The position numbers and the translations under genes are program-made. 29,505 bases of DNA, taken from contig CAUAJB010000019.1 in assembly GCA_958429225.1 (NCBI GenBank), positions 1 through 29,505 of the forward strand, written 5' to 3'. Below, piece after piece: positions 22,428-29,505 of this stretch. The stretch comes from an uncultured Collinsella sp. (GTDB taxonomy: Bacteria; Actinomycetota; Coriobacteriia; Coriobacteriales; Coriobacteriaceae). How positions within the stretch are numbered: position 1 is the stretch's first letter; each line of letters begins with the position of its first letter. Below the pieces are notes generated by a model that did not search any database, had not been told where the DNA came from, and saw only the letters and a list, made by a program, of their open reading frames with translations.

Positions 22428-22433
22428 TATACT
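22428..22433 (+). promoter_or_regulatory. -10 box for pcrA/uvrD
   Basis: TATACT (5/6) lies 61 nt before the ATG; TTGCGT at 22403-22408 is a weak -35 with a 19-bp spacer. Confidence 0.45.
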
Positions 22434-22494
22434 GGTACGGCTCAAACTATGGCGCTGCCCGCAGGCGCGCCGTCCGTCAGATGAGGAGTCGCCC

Positions 22495-25389
22495 ATGACC
22501 CAGCCCTTGCCCTGGGAAAAGAACGCCGCGGTACCCGTGCCGCCCGCGCCGGAACCCGTGCCGCTCGATGCATACACCGCCCCCGCTGCGCCGGAGCCCG
22601 AGCTCGTCCCGCTCGACATCTACGACGCTCCCGCGCCGGCACCCAAACCCGCCAAGCCGCTCGTCGACATCGACAGCCTTAATCCCGCCCAGCGCGAGGC
22701 GGTCCTGACCACCGAGGGTCCGTTGCTGGTGCTCGCCGGCGCCGGCTCGGGCAAGACCCGCGTCTTGACCTTCCGCATCGCACATATGCTCGGCGACCTG
22801 GGCGTTAAGCCCTGGCAGATCCTTGCCATCACGTTTACCAACAAGGCCGCGGCCGAGATGCGCGAGCGTCTGGCGGTACTCATCCCCAGCGGTACCCGCG
22901 GCATGTGGGTGTGCACCTTCCATGCTATGTGCGTGCGCATGCTGCGCGAGGACGCTGACCTGCTGGGCTACACCGGTCAGTTCACCATCTACGATGACGA
23001 CGATTCCAAGCGCATGGTGCGCGATATTATGCAGGCGCTCGGTATCGAGCAAAAGCAATTCCCCATCAATATGATCCGCAGCAAGATCAGTTCGGCCAAA
23101 AACGCCATGATCGGCCCCGAGGACATGCTCAAGAGCGCCGACAGCCCCAACGACAAAAAGGCCGCGCAGGTCTACTTGGAGCTGGAGCGCCGCCTGCGCG
23201 CCGCCAACGCGATGGACTTCGACGACCTGCTCGTGCGCACGCTCGAGCTGCTGCGCACCCGCCCTGAGGTGCTCGATAAGTACCAAGAGCGCTTCCGCTA
23301 CATTAGCGTCGACGAGTATCAGGACACCAACCACGTCCAGTACGAGATCGCCAACCTGCTGGCCGCCAAGTACCAGAACCTCATGGTCGTGGGCGACGAC
23401 GACCAGTCCATTTACAGCTGGCGTGGCGCCGACATCACCAATATCCTGGACTTCGAGAAGGACTTTAAAGACTGCAAGACCGTCAAGCTGGAGCAGAACT
23501 ACCGCTCCACGGGTCATATTCTGAGCGCCGCCAACGCCGTGGTGCGCCACAACTCGCAGCGCAAGGACAAGCGCCTGTTTACGGCCGAGGGCGATGGCGA
23601 GAAGATCCAGGCCTTCCAGGCGAGCGACGAGCGTGACGAGGGCCGCTGGATTGCCGGCGAGATCGAAAAGCTGCACTCCAAGGGCACGAGCTACGACGAT
23701 ATCGCCGTGTTCTACCGCACCAACGCCCAGTCGCGTATTCTCGAAGATATGTTCCTGCGCGCGGGCGTGCCCTACAAGATCGTGGGTGGCACGCGATTCT
23801 TCGACCGTGCCGAGATCCGCGACGTTATGGCTTATCTCAAGATGATCGTGAACCCGGCAGACGAGATGAGCGTCAAGCGCGTCATCAACACGCCGCGCCG
23901 CGGTATCGGCTCCACCTCAATCCAAAAGATCGAGCAGCTGGCGCGCGACAACCGTTGTTCGTTCTTCCAGGCCTGCGAGATCGCAACGGCCGAGACGGGC
24001 ATGTTTAGCGCCAAGGTGCGCAATGGCCTGTCGAGCTTTGTCTCGCTGGTGCGCGAGGGTCGCCGCATGGACGGCGAACTCAAGGACGTCGTCGAGATGA
24101 TCGTCGATAAGACGGGCCTGCTGCAGGCTTTCCGCGCCGAGGGTACCATGGAGTCCGAGAGTCGCGCCGAGAACATCCAGGAATTCTTGGGCGTTGCAGC
24201 CGAATTTGAGGAGACGCACGAGGATATCGAGGGTACGCTCGAGAGTCTAGAAGAGCTGCGCGCAGCCGGCGTTGCCGACGTGCCTGCCGGCGCCGAGCCC
24301 GTCGTGGTGAGCGCGCCTGCGCCCGAGCCGGGACCGTCCGCGCCGGCGTCTTCGTTTGAGGCACTCGTCGGCGCGCGCGATGCCGCGGGCTCCAATCCGC
24401 TCGATAGCTTGGCCGCCCCGGCGCTCTCTCCGCAGGACGCCCTGGCCGCCGCCATCGCGGGCAACGCGTATGCCGCGCCGACAGAGCTGCCCGCCGGTGC
24501 CGTGCATGCCGACGAGATCGAGCGCACCTACGGCCCGCTCACCTGCAAAGCGCTGCCGGCACTCATGGAGTGGCTGGCCCTGCGCTCCGACTTGGATTCC
24601 CTGGCCGGCGAGACGCATGCCATCACCATGATGACCATTCACTCCGCCAAGGGCCTGGAGTTCCCGGCGGTGTTCGTGGCCGGCATGGAGGAGGGCATCT
24701 TCCCGCACGTGCACGACTTTGGCGGCAGCGATGATCCGGGCAAGCTCGAGGAGGAGCGTCGCCTGGCCTACGTCGCCATCACGCGCGCCCGTAAGCGACT
24801 GTTCTTGACCTATGCAGCCACGCGTCGCACCTACGGCTCGACCTCTGCCAACCCGCGCTCGCGCTTCCTCAACGAGATTCCGTTTGAGGACATCGAGTTT
24901 AGCGGTATCGGTTCTGCCGGTTTTGAGGGCACGGGCTGGGAGAAGCGCGGCGATCGTCGCGGCACGTTTGGCTCGGGTATGGGCTCGGATATGTACGGCG
25001 GCAAGGTGTTCGGTTCGCATACGCGCTCGACCGGCGGTTCCGGTTCGCGCGGCGGATCGAGCTTCGACGATTTCTTTGGTGGCAGCAGCTACGGGACCGA
25101 GCGCCATCGTGGGGTCTCACCCGACGCCGGCCGTGTTGCCTCGGCCTTTGGCTCGGGCGCGCCGCGAGCCAAAAAGCCGTCGTCCAAGGTGTCCCCGACG
25201 GTGGAGCGTAAGGTCGATCGCGCCAGCGCGTCGCAGGACTTTGCCGCGGGCGATACCGTGAGCCACAAGACCTTTGGCACGGGTACCGTGATCTCGGTCG
25301 CTGGAGACATGATCGAGGTCCAATTCGAAAAGACCGGCCAGACCAAAAAGCTTATGAAAGGTTTTGCACCGATCGTCAAGCTGTCGTGA
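22495..25389 (+). CDS. pcrA: ATP-dependent DNA helicase UvrD/PcrA
   Basis: SF1A 3'-5' helicase used in repair, replication restart and removal of recombinase filaments. 964 aa, longer than the usual 720-800. Motifs: Walker A AGAGSGKT (81-88), TFTNKAAAEMRERL, DEYQD (about 272-276), GDDDQSIYSWRGAD, QNYRST, TIHSAKGLEFPAVFVAGMEEGIFP, and YVAITRARKRLFLTYA. The C-terminal PcrA-type Tudor-like module, which in relatives binds RNA polymerase, is GDTVSHKTFGTGTVISVAGDMIEVQF (about 918-943). Extra length comes from a Pro-rich N-terminus of about 55 residues, an Ala/Pro-rich insert at about 583-682 in the 2B region, and a Gly/Ser-rich stretch before the C-terminal module. GAGGAG precedes the ATG. Confidence 0.96.
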   Translation: MTQPLPWEKNAAVPVPPAPEPVPLDAYTAPAAPEPELVPLDIYDAPAPAPKPAKPLVDIDSLNPAQREAVLTTEGPLLVLAGAGSGKTRVLTFRIAHMLGDLGVKPWQILAITFTNKAAAEMRERLAVLIPSGTRGMWVCTFHAMCVRMLREDADLLGYTGQFTIYDDDDSKRMVRDIMQALGIEQKQFPINMIRSKISSAKNAMIGPEDMLKSADSPNDKKAAQVYLELERRLRAANAMDFDDLLVRTLELLRTRPEVLDKYQERFRYISVDEYQDTNHVQYEIANLLAAKYQNLMVVGDDDQSIYSWRGADITNILDFEKDFKDCKTVKLEQNYRSTGHILSAANAVVRHNSQRKDKRLFTAEGDGEKIQAFQASDERDEGRWIAGEIEKLHSKGTSYDDIAVFYRTNAQSRILEDMFLRAGVPYKIVGGTRFFDRAEIRDVMAYLKMIVNPADEMSVKRVINTPRRGIGSTSIQKIEQLARDNRCSFFQACEIATAETGMFSAKVRNGLSSFVSLVREGRRMDGELKDVVEMIVDKTGLLQAFRAEGTMESESRAENIQEFLGVAAEFEETHEDIEGTLESLEELRAAGVADVPAGAEPVVVSAPAPEPGPSAPASSFEALVGARDAAGSNPLDSLAAPALSPQDALAAAIAGNAYAAPTELPAGAVHADEIERTYGPLTCKALPALMEWLALRSDLDSLAGETHAITMMTIHSAKGLEFPAVFVAGMEEGIFPHVHDFGGSDDPGKLEEERRLAYVAITRARKRLFLTYAATRRTYGSTSANPRSRFLNEIPFEDIEFSGIGSAGFEGTGWEKRGDRRGTFGSGMGSDMYGGKVFGSHTRSTGGSGSRGGSSFDDFFGGSSYGTERHRGVSPDAGRVASAFGSGAPRAKKPSSKVSPTVERKVDRASASQDFAAGDTVSHKTFGTGTVISVAGDMIEVQFEKTGQTKKLMKGFAPIVKLS

Positions 25390-25396
25390 TCACGGC

Positions 25397-25525
25397 GGAC
25401 CTGGGCGGGCACATGGGGCAACATCGCCTGCTCGGGCAGTCCTGCTCGCACGGAGAGCACATTAAGTGCTCTCCGGCTCGTGCGGAACTCGCGATCGATG
25501 TTGCCCCATGCGCCCGCCCAGGTCC
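25397..25525. repeat. 129-nt long hairpin with 30-bp near-perfect arms
   Basis: Arms 25397-25426 (GGACCTGGGCGGGC...AACATCG) and 25496-25525 match at 29 of 30 positions. The centre contains a second perfect hairpin, GGAGAGCAC-ATTAA-GTGCTCTCC (25452-25474). It starts 8 nt after the pcrA stop. No T-run follows, so it is not a classic terminator. Its form suggests a non-autonomous inverted-repeat element or a structured RNA end. Confidence 0.9.
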
Positions 25526-25611
25526 TTAGATAACGTTGCTGTACAATCGTCGCTCTGCTCGTTCGCTTTTTGATCTGGAGAGCCGGGTGGGCTGATATAT
25601 AGATACGAGTA

Positions 25612-25653
25612 GGGGCTCCTCCGTTGATGAACGGGGGAGCCCCTTGTTGCGTT
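25612..25653 (+). terminator. Terminator-like hairpin between convergent pcrA and manA
   Basis: GGGGCTCC-T-CCGTT, loop GATG, AACGGG-GGAGCCCC (25612-25643), followed by a broken T-rich stretch (TTGTTGCGTTTT). On the minus strand no T-run follows, so it serves plus-strand transcripts better; it may still slow manA transcription. Confidence 0.55.
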
Positions 25654-25670
25654 TTGGTTTTTGGTGCGAC

Positions 25671-26603
25671 CTAGAGATGCGAGACGATCAGTTCCATCTT
25701 GCCTTCGAGGTCGATGGAGCTGACGGTGCTCGGGGCCAGCAGGTGGCTTCCCTTGTGGACGGGGTCGCCGCAGACGGTGCCTTCGCCGTCGATGACCGAC
25801 AGGCACATGAAGGGCCAGCGCTGATCGAGGGCCTTGCTGCCGTTAACGCGCACGCGATCGACGGTGTAGCAGGGGTTGGACTCGAGCTCGGTCACGCCAT
25901 CCACCTCGGGCGCGGTCACCGTGCCGTCGGTCGGAGCCTGAGCGTTAAAGTTTATGCAGTCGAGGCTCTGCTCAATGTGCAGGGGACGCAGTTTGCCGTC
26001 GGTGCCGGGGCGGTCGTAATCGTACAGGCGATACGTCACGTCGCACGACTGCTGCGTTTCCAAAATGAGCGTGCCGGCCTTGATGGCATGAACGGTACCG
26101 GAATCAATCTGGAAAAAGTCGCCCTTGTGGATCGGCAGTACGTTGAGCATGTCGTCCCAGCGGCCGTCCTTGATCATCTGTGCGGCCTCGGTGCGGTCTT
26201 TAGCACGCTGGCCGACGATGATCGTGGCGCCGGGCTCGCAATCCAGCACGTACCAGCACTCGGTTTTACCCAGGCTGCCGTTCTCGTGCTCGGCGGCGTA
26301 CTCGTCGTTGGGATGAATCTGGATCGAAAGGTCGTCCTTGGCGTCCAGAATCTTAATGAGCAGCGGGAACTCCTTGCCCTCGCAATTGCCAAAAAGCTCA
26401 CGGTGCTCGGCCCACAGCCACGACAGCGTGTGGCCGGCGTACGGTCCCTCAGCAATCTGACAGTCGCCGTTGGGATGGGCCGAGATGGCCCAGAACTCAC
26501 CGATGGGACCTTCGGGAATGTCGTAACCAAATACGGTTTCGAGCTGGCGGCCACCCCAGATCTTCTTGCGGAAGATCGGCGTCAGTTTAATCAAATCGGA
26601 CAT
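25671..26603 (-). CDS. manA: Mannose-6-phosphate isomerase, class I
   Basis: Interconverts mannose-6-phosphate and fructose-6-phosphate in the cytosol; zinc enzyme of the cupin fold. 310 aa, the short bacterial type. Metal ligands by family alignment: Q95 and H97 (IQIHPND), E115 (KTECWYV) and H172 (SGTVHAI). The N-terminal LTPIFRKKIWGGRQL is typical. The start at 26603 is chosen because GGAGG lies 7 nt before this ATG; the in-frame ATG two codons earlier is only 1 nt from GGAGG. It lies 74 bp after the GntR gene on the same strand and is probably cotranscribed with it, which links it to the beta-glycoside locus. Confidence 0.95.
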   Translation of the reverse strand: MSDLIKLTPIFRKKIWGGRQLETVFGYDIPEGPIGEFWAISAHPNGDCQIAEGPYAGHTLSWLWAEHRELFGNCEGKEFPLLIKILDAKDDLSIQIHPNDEYAAEHENGSLGKTECWYVLDCEPGATIIVGQRAKDRTEAAQMIKDGRWDDMLNVLPIHKGDFFQIDSGTVHAIKAGTLILETQQSCDVTYRLYDYDRPGTDGKLRPLHIEQSLDCINFNAQAPTDGTVTAPEVDGVTELESNPCYTVDRVRVNGSKALDQRWPFMCLSVIDGEGTVCGDPVHKGSHLLAPSTVSSIDLEGKMELIVSHL

Positions 26604-26677
26604 ATTCATACCTCCATTGTGTTGCGCGGGCGCCGCGCAAAGCAGCGCAAAACGAGCGCCCGCATGACTACAAAAAT

Positions 26678-27397
26678 CTACGCCAACGTTACATTGTGCA
26701 ACTCAAAGCGGTCGCCAACGTTGCGCGAGGTCGAATACTCAAAGGCGGCACCGCTGTCCAAAAAGCCAATCTGGGTGAGCTCGAGCAGGGGAGAGCCAGG
26801 TTTGGTGTCCAGACGCTCGGCTTCTTCTTCGGTTGCTGCCACGGCGCGAATGGTACGGTGAAAGCTCGAAATCTTCAGGCCACATTGCTCGCGGATGAAG
26901 CGGTAGAGCGATCCGTGCAGGTCCTTCTTTTTAAGGCCTGGAATCAGCTCGAGGGGCATGTAGGTGTACTCGATAACGATGGGCTTCTCGTCGGCCTGAC
27001 GCACGCGCACGATGTGATAGGCAAAGTCATCCTCGGCAATTCCCAGCTGGGCTGCGATGTCCGCTGGTGGATTAACAATCGAGAAATCGTAGACCACCGA
27101 GGTCACCTTCTCCCCGCGATGCTCATACGAAAAACCCTGGGCACGGTCGTTTTTGCCCTGGAAAAACGCCTGGCCGGGAAGTCCCGCCGTGTCCTTAACG
27201 TAGGTACCCGATCCGCGCCGGCTGGTAATAAGGCCTTCCTCGGTGATTTGTTCAATAGCTCGTTTGACGGTGATCTTAGAAACGCTATAGAGCTCGCAAA
27301 ACTCTACGACGGTGGGCAACTTATCGCCCGGCTTAAGGGCGCCGTCCTCGATGCTTCGACGGATATCTGCAGCTATCGCCTCGTATTTGGGAATCAT
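26678..27397 (-). CDS. GntR-family (HutC/UTRA) transcriptional regulator
   Basis: 239 aa. The winged helix (1-68) reads YEAIAADIRRSIEDGALKPGDKLPT...SKITVKRAIEQITEEGLITSRRGSGTYV, typical GntR. The C-terminal UTRA ligand domain (about 90-235) has YTYMPLELIPGL, ...GLKISSFHRTIRAV and EYSTSRNVGDRFEL. UTRA regulators of this type usually sense sugar phosphates and repress PTS/6-phosphoglycosidase genes, which fits the divergent GH1–PTS pair. GGGAGG precedes the ATG. An inverted repeat AAGTA-TACC-TACTT 37 bp upstream of its start is the likely operator, so it probably also represses itself. Confidence 0.93.
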   Translation of the reverse strand: MIPKYEAIAADIRRSIEDGALKPGDKLPTVVEFCELYSVSKITVKRAIEQITEEGLITSRRGSGTYVKDTAGLPGQAFFQGKNDRAQGFSYEHRGEKVTSVVYDFSIVNPPADIAAQLGIAEDDFAYHIVRVRQADEKPIVIEYTYMPLELIPGLKKKDLHGSLYRFIREQCGLKISSFHRTIRAVAATEEEAERLDTKPGSPLLELTQIGFLDSGAAFEYSTSRNVGDRFELHNVTLA

Positions 27398-27433
27398 GCA
27401 ATCCTCCCTTCATATTTGCGTTGAATATTAAGA

Positions 27434-27447
27434 AAGTATACCTACTT
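27434..27447. promoter_or_regulatory. Candidate operator of the GntR/UTRA regulator
   Basis: AAGTA-TACC-TACTT, an inverted repeat with A/T-rich flanks. It overlaps a minus-strand TATACT that could be the regulator's own -10 box. It lies in the shared divergent region, about 60 bp from the GH1 -35. Confidence 0.5.
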
Positions 27448-27506
27448 AAAAAGCATCCATATGGCTTTTATGAAAGAAGTTCGATAAAGAAAAGCTAAAA
27501 AGACGC

Positions 27507-27534
27507 TTTACATAGAAAATTAGAGCGCTATAGT
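27507..27534 (+). promoter_or_regulatory. Promoter of the GH1–PTS operon
   Basis: TTTACA (27507-27512, 5/6), 16-bp spacer, TATAGT (27529-27534, 5/6). The best -35/-10 pair in the window. It predicts a leader of about 160 nt. Confidence 0.75.
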
Positions 27535-27574
27535 TATAGACAACAAGCGAGATGCATTGGCGTTTGCTTGTACT

Positions 27575-27668
27575 GTTTGGAGAAGGATTTGTTTTGGCGG
27601 GCCGGATATCCGGAAAACCGGTGCGCGCCCGCGCCGGATTGCCTGCCAAAGCAAACCCGTCTCCAAAC
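27575..27668 (+). repeat. 94-nt inverted repeat in the 5' leader of the GH1 gene
   Basis: GTTTGGAGA (27575-27583) pairs with TCTCCAAAC (27660-27668). Inner pairs TTTG/CAAA and GGCGGGC/GCCTGCC follow, around a core with CCGGATATCCGG and several CCGG/GCGC blocks that allow alternative folds. It lies wholly between the promoter and the GH1 ribosome site, so it is in the mRNA leader. No T-run follows. It does not match the antiterminator target of LicT/SacY-type regulators. Confidence 0.8.
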
Positions 27669-27700
27669 GGAAGCTCTAGAACACGAAAGCGAGGACTTTG

Positions 27701-29101
27701 ATGGCACAGTATCAGCTGCCCAACGACTTCTTCTTTGGCGCTGCTATGTCCGGCCCGCAGACTGAGGGTCAGTGGAACCAGGGCGGCAAGCTCGAGAACC
27801 TGTGGGACACCTGGTCCATCCAGGATCTGGGTTCGTTCTACAACTGCGTTGGCTCTTATGCCGGCAATGACTTTATGGCCAAGTACCAGGAGGACTTTCG
27901 CATTTTGAAGGACTTGGGCCTGAATACCTATCGCACTTCCATCCAGTGGAGCCGTCTGCTCGATGCCGACGGCAACCTTAATGAGGAGGGCGCTGCGTGG
28001 TATCACGAGCTGTTCCGCGCCTCTCGCGAGGCCGGCCTGGAGCCGTTTGTCAACTTGTACCACTTTGACATGCCCACCTACCTCTTTAACCGTGGCGGCT
28101 GGGAGAGCCGTGAGGTCGTCGAGGCTTACGCGCATTACGCCGACGTCGCCTTCCACGAGTTTGGCCAGGAGATTAAGTATTGGTTCACCTTTAACGAGCC
28201 CATCGTCGAGCCCGAACAGCGCTATCAGGAGGGTGTGTGGTTCCCGCAGCTCCACGATTTTAGCCGCGCCCGCACCGTGCAGTATCACATTTCGCTGGCG
28301 CACGCGCTGGCCGTGGCCAACTACCGTCGCGCCTATGACGAGGGCGCCGTTCGCAGCGATGCCAAGATTGGCATGATCAACTGCTTTACCCCGGTCTATA
28401 CCAAGGAGAACCCCAACGAGGCAGACCTCGAGGCCGTGCGTATGACCAGCGGCATCAACAATCGCTGGTGGCTCGACCTTATTACCAAGGGCGAGCTTCC
28501 TGCTGACGTGCTCGACAGCCTGGCCGAGGGCGGCGTTAGGCTCCCGTTCCGTGCCGGTGACCAAGAGATCCTCAAGCAGGGTGTTGTCGACTGGCTCGGC
28601 TGCAACTACTACCACCCCACACGCGTTCAGTCGCCGGCGAGCAAGATCGACCAGTACGGCCTGCCGCACTTTGCCGACGAGTACGTGTGGCCCGACGCCG
28701 TTATGAACGAGAGCCGCGGCTGGGAGATCTACCCGCAGGGCCTCTACGACTTTGGCATGGACTGCGCTAAGAACTACCCCGATCTTGAGTGGTTCGTTTC
28801 CGAGAACGGCATCGGCATCATGGACGAATATAAGAACCGTGACGCCGAAGGAACCATCCAGGATGACTACCGCGTCGACTTTGTACGTCAGCACCTGGAG
28901 TGGGTGGCCAAGGCAATTGCCGAGGGCGCCAAGTGCCGCGGATACCATTATTGGGCCGTCATCGATAACTGGTCTTGGGCGAATGCCTTTAAGAACCGTT
29001 ACGGTTTTGTCGAGGTCGATCTGATGGACGGTTATAAGCGCCGCCTTAAGAAGTCGGCGGCCTGGCTCAAACAGGTCGCCACGACCCACGTGGTTGATTA
29101 G
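27701..29101 (+). CDS. Glycoside hydrolase family 1, probable 6-phospho-beta-glycosidase
   Basis: 466-aa TIM-barrel retaining glycosidase. The acid/base is E166 in TFNEP and the nucleophile E368 in VSENG; both are intact. In the C-terminal loop WSWANAFKNRYG, S426 replaces the Glu found in plain beta-glucosidases and Y435 sits at the phosphate-binding Tyr position; both point to a 6-phospho substrate. W427 resembles 6-phospho-beta-galactosidases. The usual phosphate-contact Lys is Asn433, with K432 next to it. The start ATG 27701 has GAGGAC 6 nt upstream; a TTG just before it is less likely. Followed by a PTS IIC gene 120 bp downstream and divergent from the UTRA regulator. Confidence 0.92.
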   Translation: MAQYQLPNDFFFGAAMSGPQTEGQWNQGGKLENLWDTWSIQDLGSFYNCVGSYAGNDFMAKYQEDFRILKDLGLNTYRTSIQWSRLLDADGNLNEEGAAWYHELFRASREAGLEPFVNLYHFDMPTYLFNRGGWESREVVEAYAHYADVAFHEFGQEIKYWFTFNEPIVEPEQRYQEGVWFPQLHDFSRARTVQYHISLAHALAVANYRRAYDEGAVRSDAKIGMINCFTPVYTKENPNEADLEAVRMTSGINNRWWLDLITKGELPADVLDSLAEGGVRLPFRAGDQEILKQGVVDWLGCNYYHPTRVQSPASKIDQYGLPHFADEYVWPDAVMNESRGWEIYPQGLYDFGMDCAKNYPDLEWFVSENGIGIMDEYKNRDAEGTIQDDYRVDFVRQHLEWVAKAIAEGAKCRGYHYWAVIDNWSWANAFKNRYGFVEVDLMDGYKRRLKKSAAWLKQVATTHVVD

Positions 29102-29221
29102 CGACCGGGCGAACGCCCAGACCGCGCGCCGCTGCGCGCAACACATGGCACATCTGGTGGCAGAGGGCGACAGACCACCGTGCGCATAGGAAAAGGCCGG
29201 ATTTGAAAGTTAGGAGCAATC

Positions 29222-29505
29222 ATGGCCAGTGACAACGGAAAGAGCTTCCTCGACAAGTTTGCCGAGGTCTCTGCGAAGGTGGGAAACCAGGTTCACCTGC
29301 GTTCCCTGCGTGACGCCTTCGCGACCATCACGCCGCTCTATATCCTTGCGGGTATCGCGGTTCTTATTAACAACGTCGTGTTCCCTCTGTTCCCGCTCGA
29401 TGCGGCGGGCCTTGCCAACCTTCAGACGTGGGGTTCGGCAATTACGCTGGGCACCCTCAACGTCTCTGCCATTATCTTGGCCGGATTGATTGGCTACAGC
29501 CTCGC
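29222..29505 (+). CDS. PTS lactose/cellobiose-type permease, subunit IIC (3' end outside window)
   Basis: The first 94 residues of a CelB-like EIIC permease. FLDKFAEVSAKVGNQVHLRSLRDAF is the typical amphipathic N-terminus, with the conserved N-Q-x-H-x-x-x-x-R-D-x-F pattern. The first membrane helix follows (TITPLYILAGIAVLINNVV) and then a second (ITLGTLNVSAIILAGLIGYSL). It would transport a beta-glucoside or galactoside with phosphorylation by IIA/IIB partners, which may lie beyond the window. AGGAG precedes the ATG by 6 nt. The 120-bp gap after GH1 holds short GC-rich inverted repeats but no clear terminator, so one operon is likely. Confidence 0.92.
   Translation, partial: MASDNGKSFLDKFAEVSAKVGNQVHLRSLRDAFATITPLYILAGIAVLINNVVFPLFPLDAAGLANLQTWGSAITLGTLNVSAIILAGLIGYSL

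Noticed and set aside
22477..23676. Long minus-strand open frame opposite pcrA
   Set aside because: Overlaps helicase motifs encoded on the plus strand; no start signal or family match.
27575..27668. LicT/SacY-type antiterminator target in the GH1 leader
   Set aside because: The conserved antiterminator sequence was not found and no terminator with a T-run follows the hairpin.
27446..29146. 566-codon open frame on the minus strand opposite GH1
   Set aside because: Antisense shadow of a highly conserved GH1 gene; it would also cross the GH1 promoter and leader.

Overview
The window reads as a chromosomal segment of a high-GC actinobacterium of the class Coriobacteriia, most likely Collinsella or a close relative. 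This rests on the start-side block mazG–eno–divIC/ftsB–ppx (an actinobacterial arrangement), strong G/C preference at third codon positions, and many short GC-rich intergenic palindromes. The assignment is inference; no rRNA or species marker is present. No phage, plasmid backbone, CRISPR array or toxin–antitoxin pair was recognised.

Layout. 1–3785 (+): end of mazG, enolase, a DivIC/FtsB-like septum protein and a Ppx/GppA phosphatase. 3786–5812: accessory stretch with a large inverted repeat, a 27-bp tandem repeat, an AAA/DUF4143 ATPase (-), a 33-bp tandem array in its promoter region, and tRNA-Leu(UAA) whose 3' end and terminator are duplicated 196 bp away. 5813–7332: a TPR-like membrane-anchored protein (-), and a lone GatB-like PTS IIB with a VOC protein (+). 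7349–9971 (-): operon of a UBA-like/DUF4342-type membrane protein, an OmpR-type regulator and its histidine kinase. 10329–12414: a small membrane protein, a metallophosphoesterase, and convergent gluQRS, which appears leaderless. 12415–15647: an intergenic tract with repeats, a DUF2207 membrane protein, and a GNAT acetyltransferase. 15925–20248 (+): purH, an unrecognised 235-aa protein, and a BceRS-like two-component pair without a nearby transporter. 20472–22138: UspA (-) and undecaprenyl-diphosphatase (+). 22495–25389: PcrA/UvrD helicase. 25671–29505: a sugar locus with manA and a GntR/UTRA regulator (-) divergent from a GH1 6-phospho-beta-glycosidase and a lactose/cellobiose-type PTS IIC that runs off the end.

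The sugar locus fits one pathway. A PTS permease would bring in a beta-glycoside as its 6-phosphate and GH1 would split it. The UTRA regulator probably senses a sugar phosphate and controls the divergent promoters. ManA could feed mannose-6-phosphate into glycolysis.

The most notable content is in the non-coding DNA. It includes a repeat family with a GGGGACGTTCC/GGGGACAGTCC core at three loci, several nested hairpins of 60–130 nt, a duplicated tRNA 3' end that looks like a small integrated element, and a long hairpin in the 5' leader of the GH1 gene. I found no clear new multi-gene system. These repeats and leaders are the best candidates for undescribed biology.
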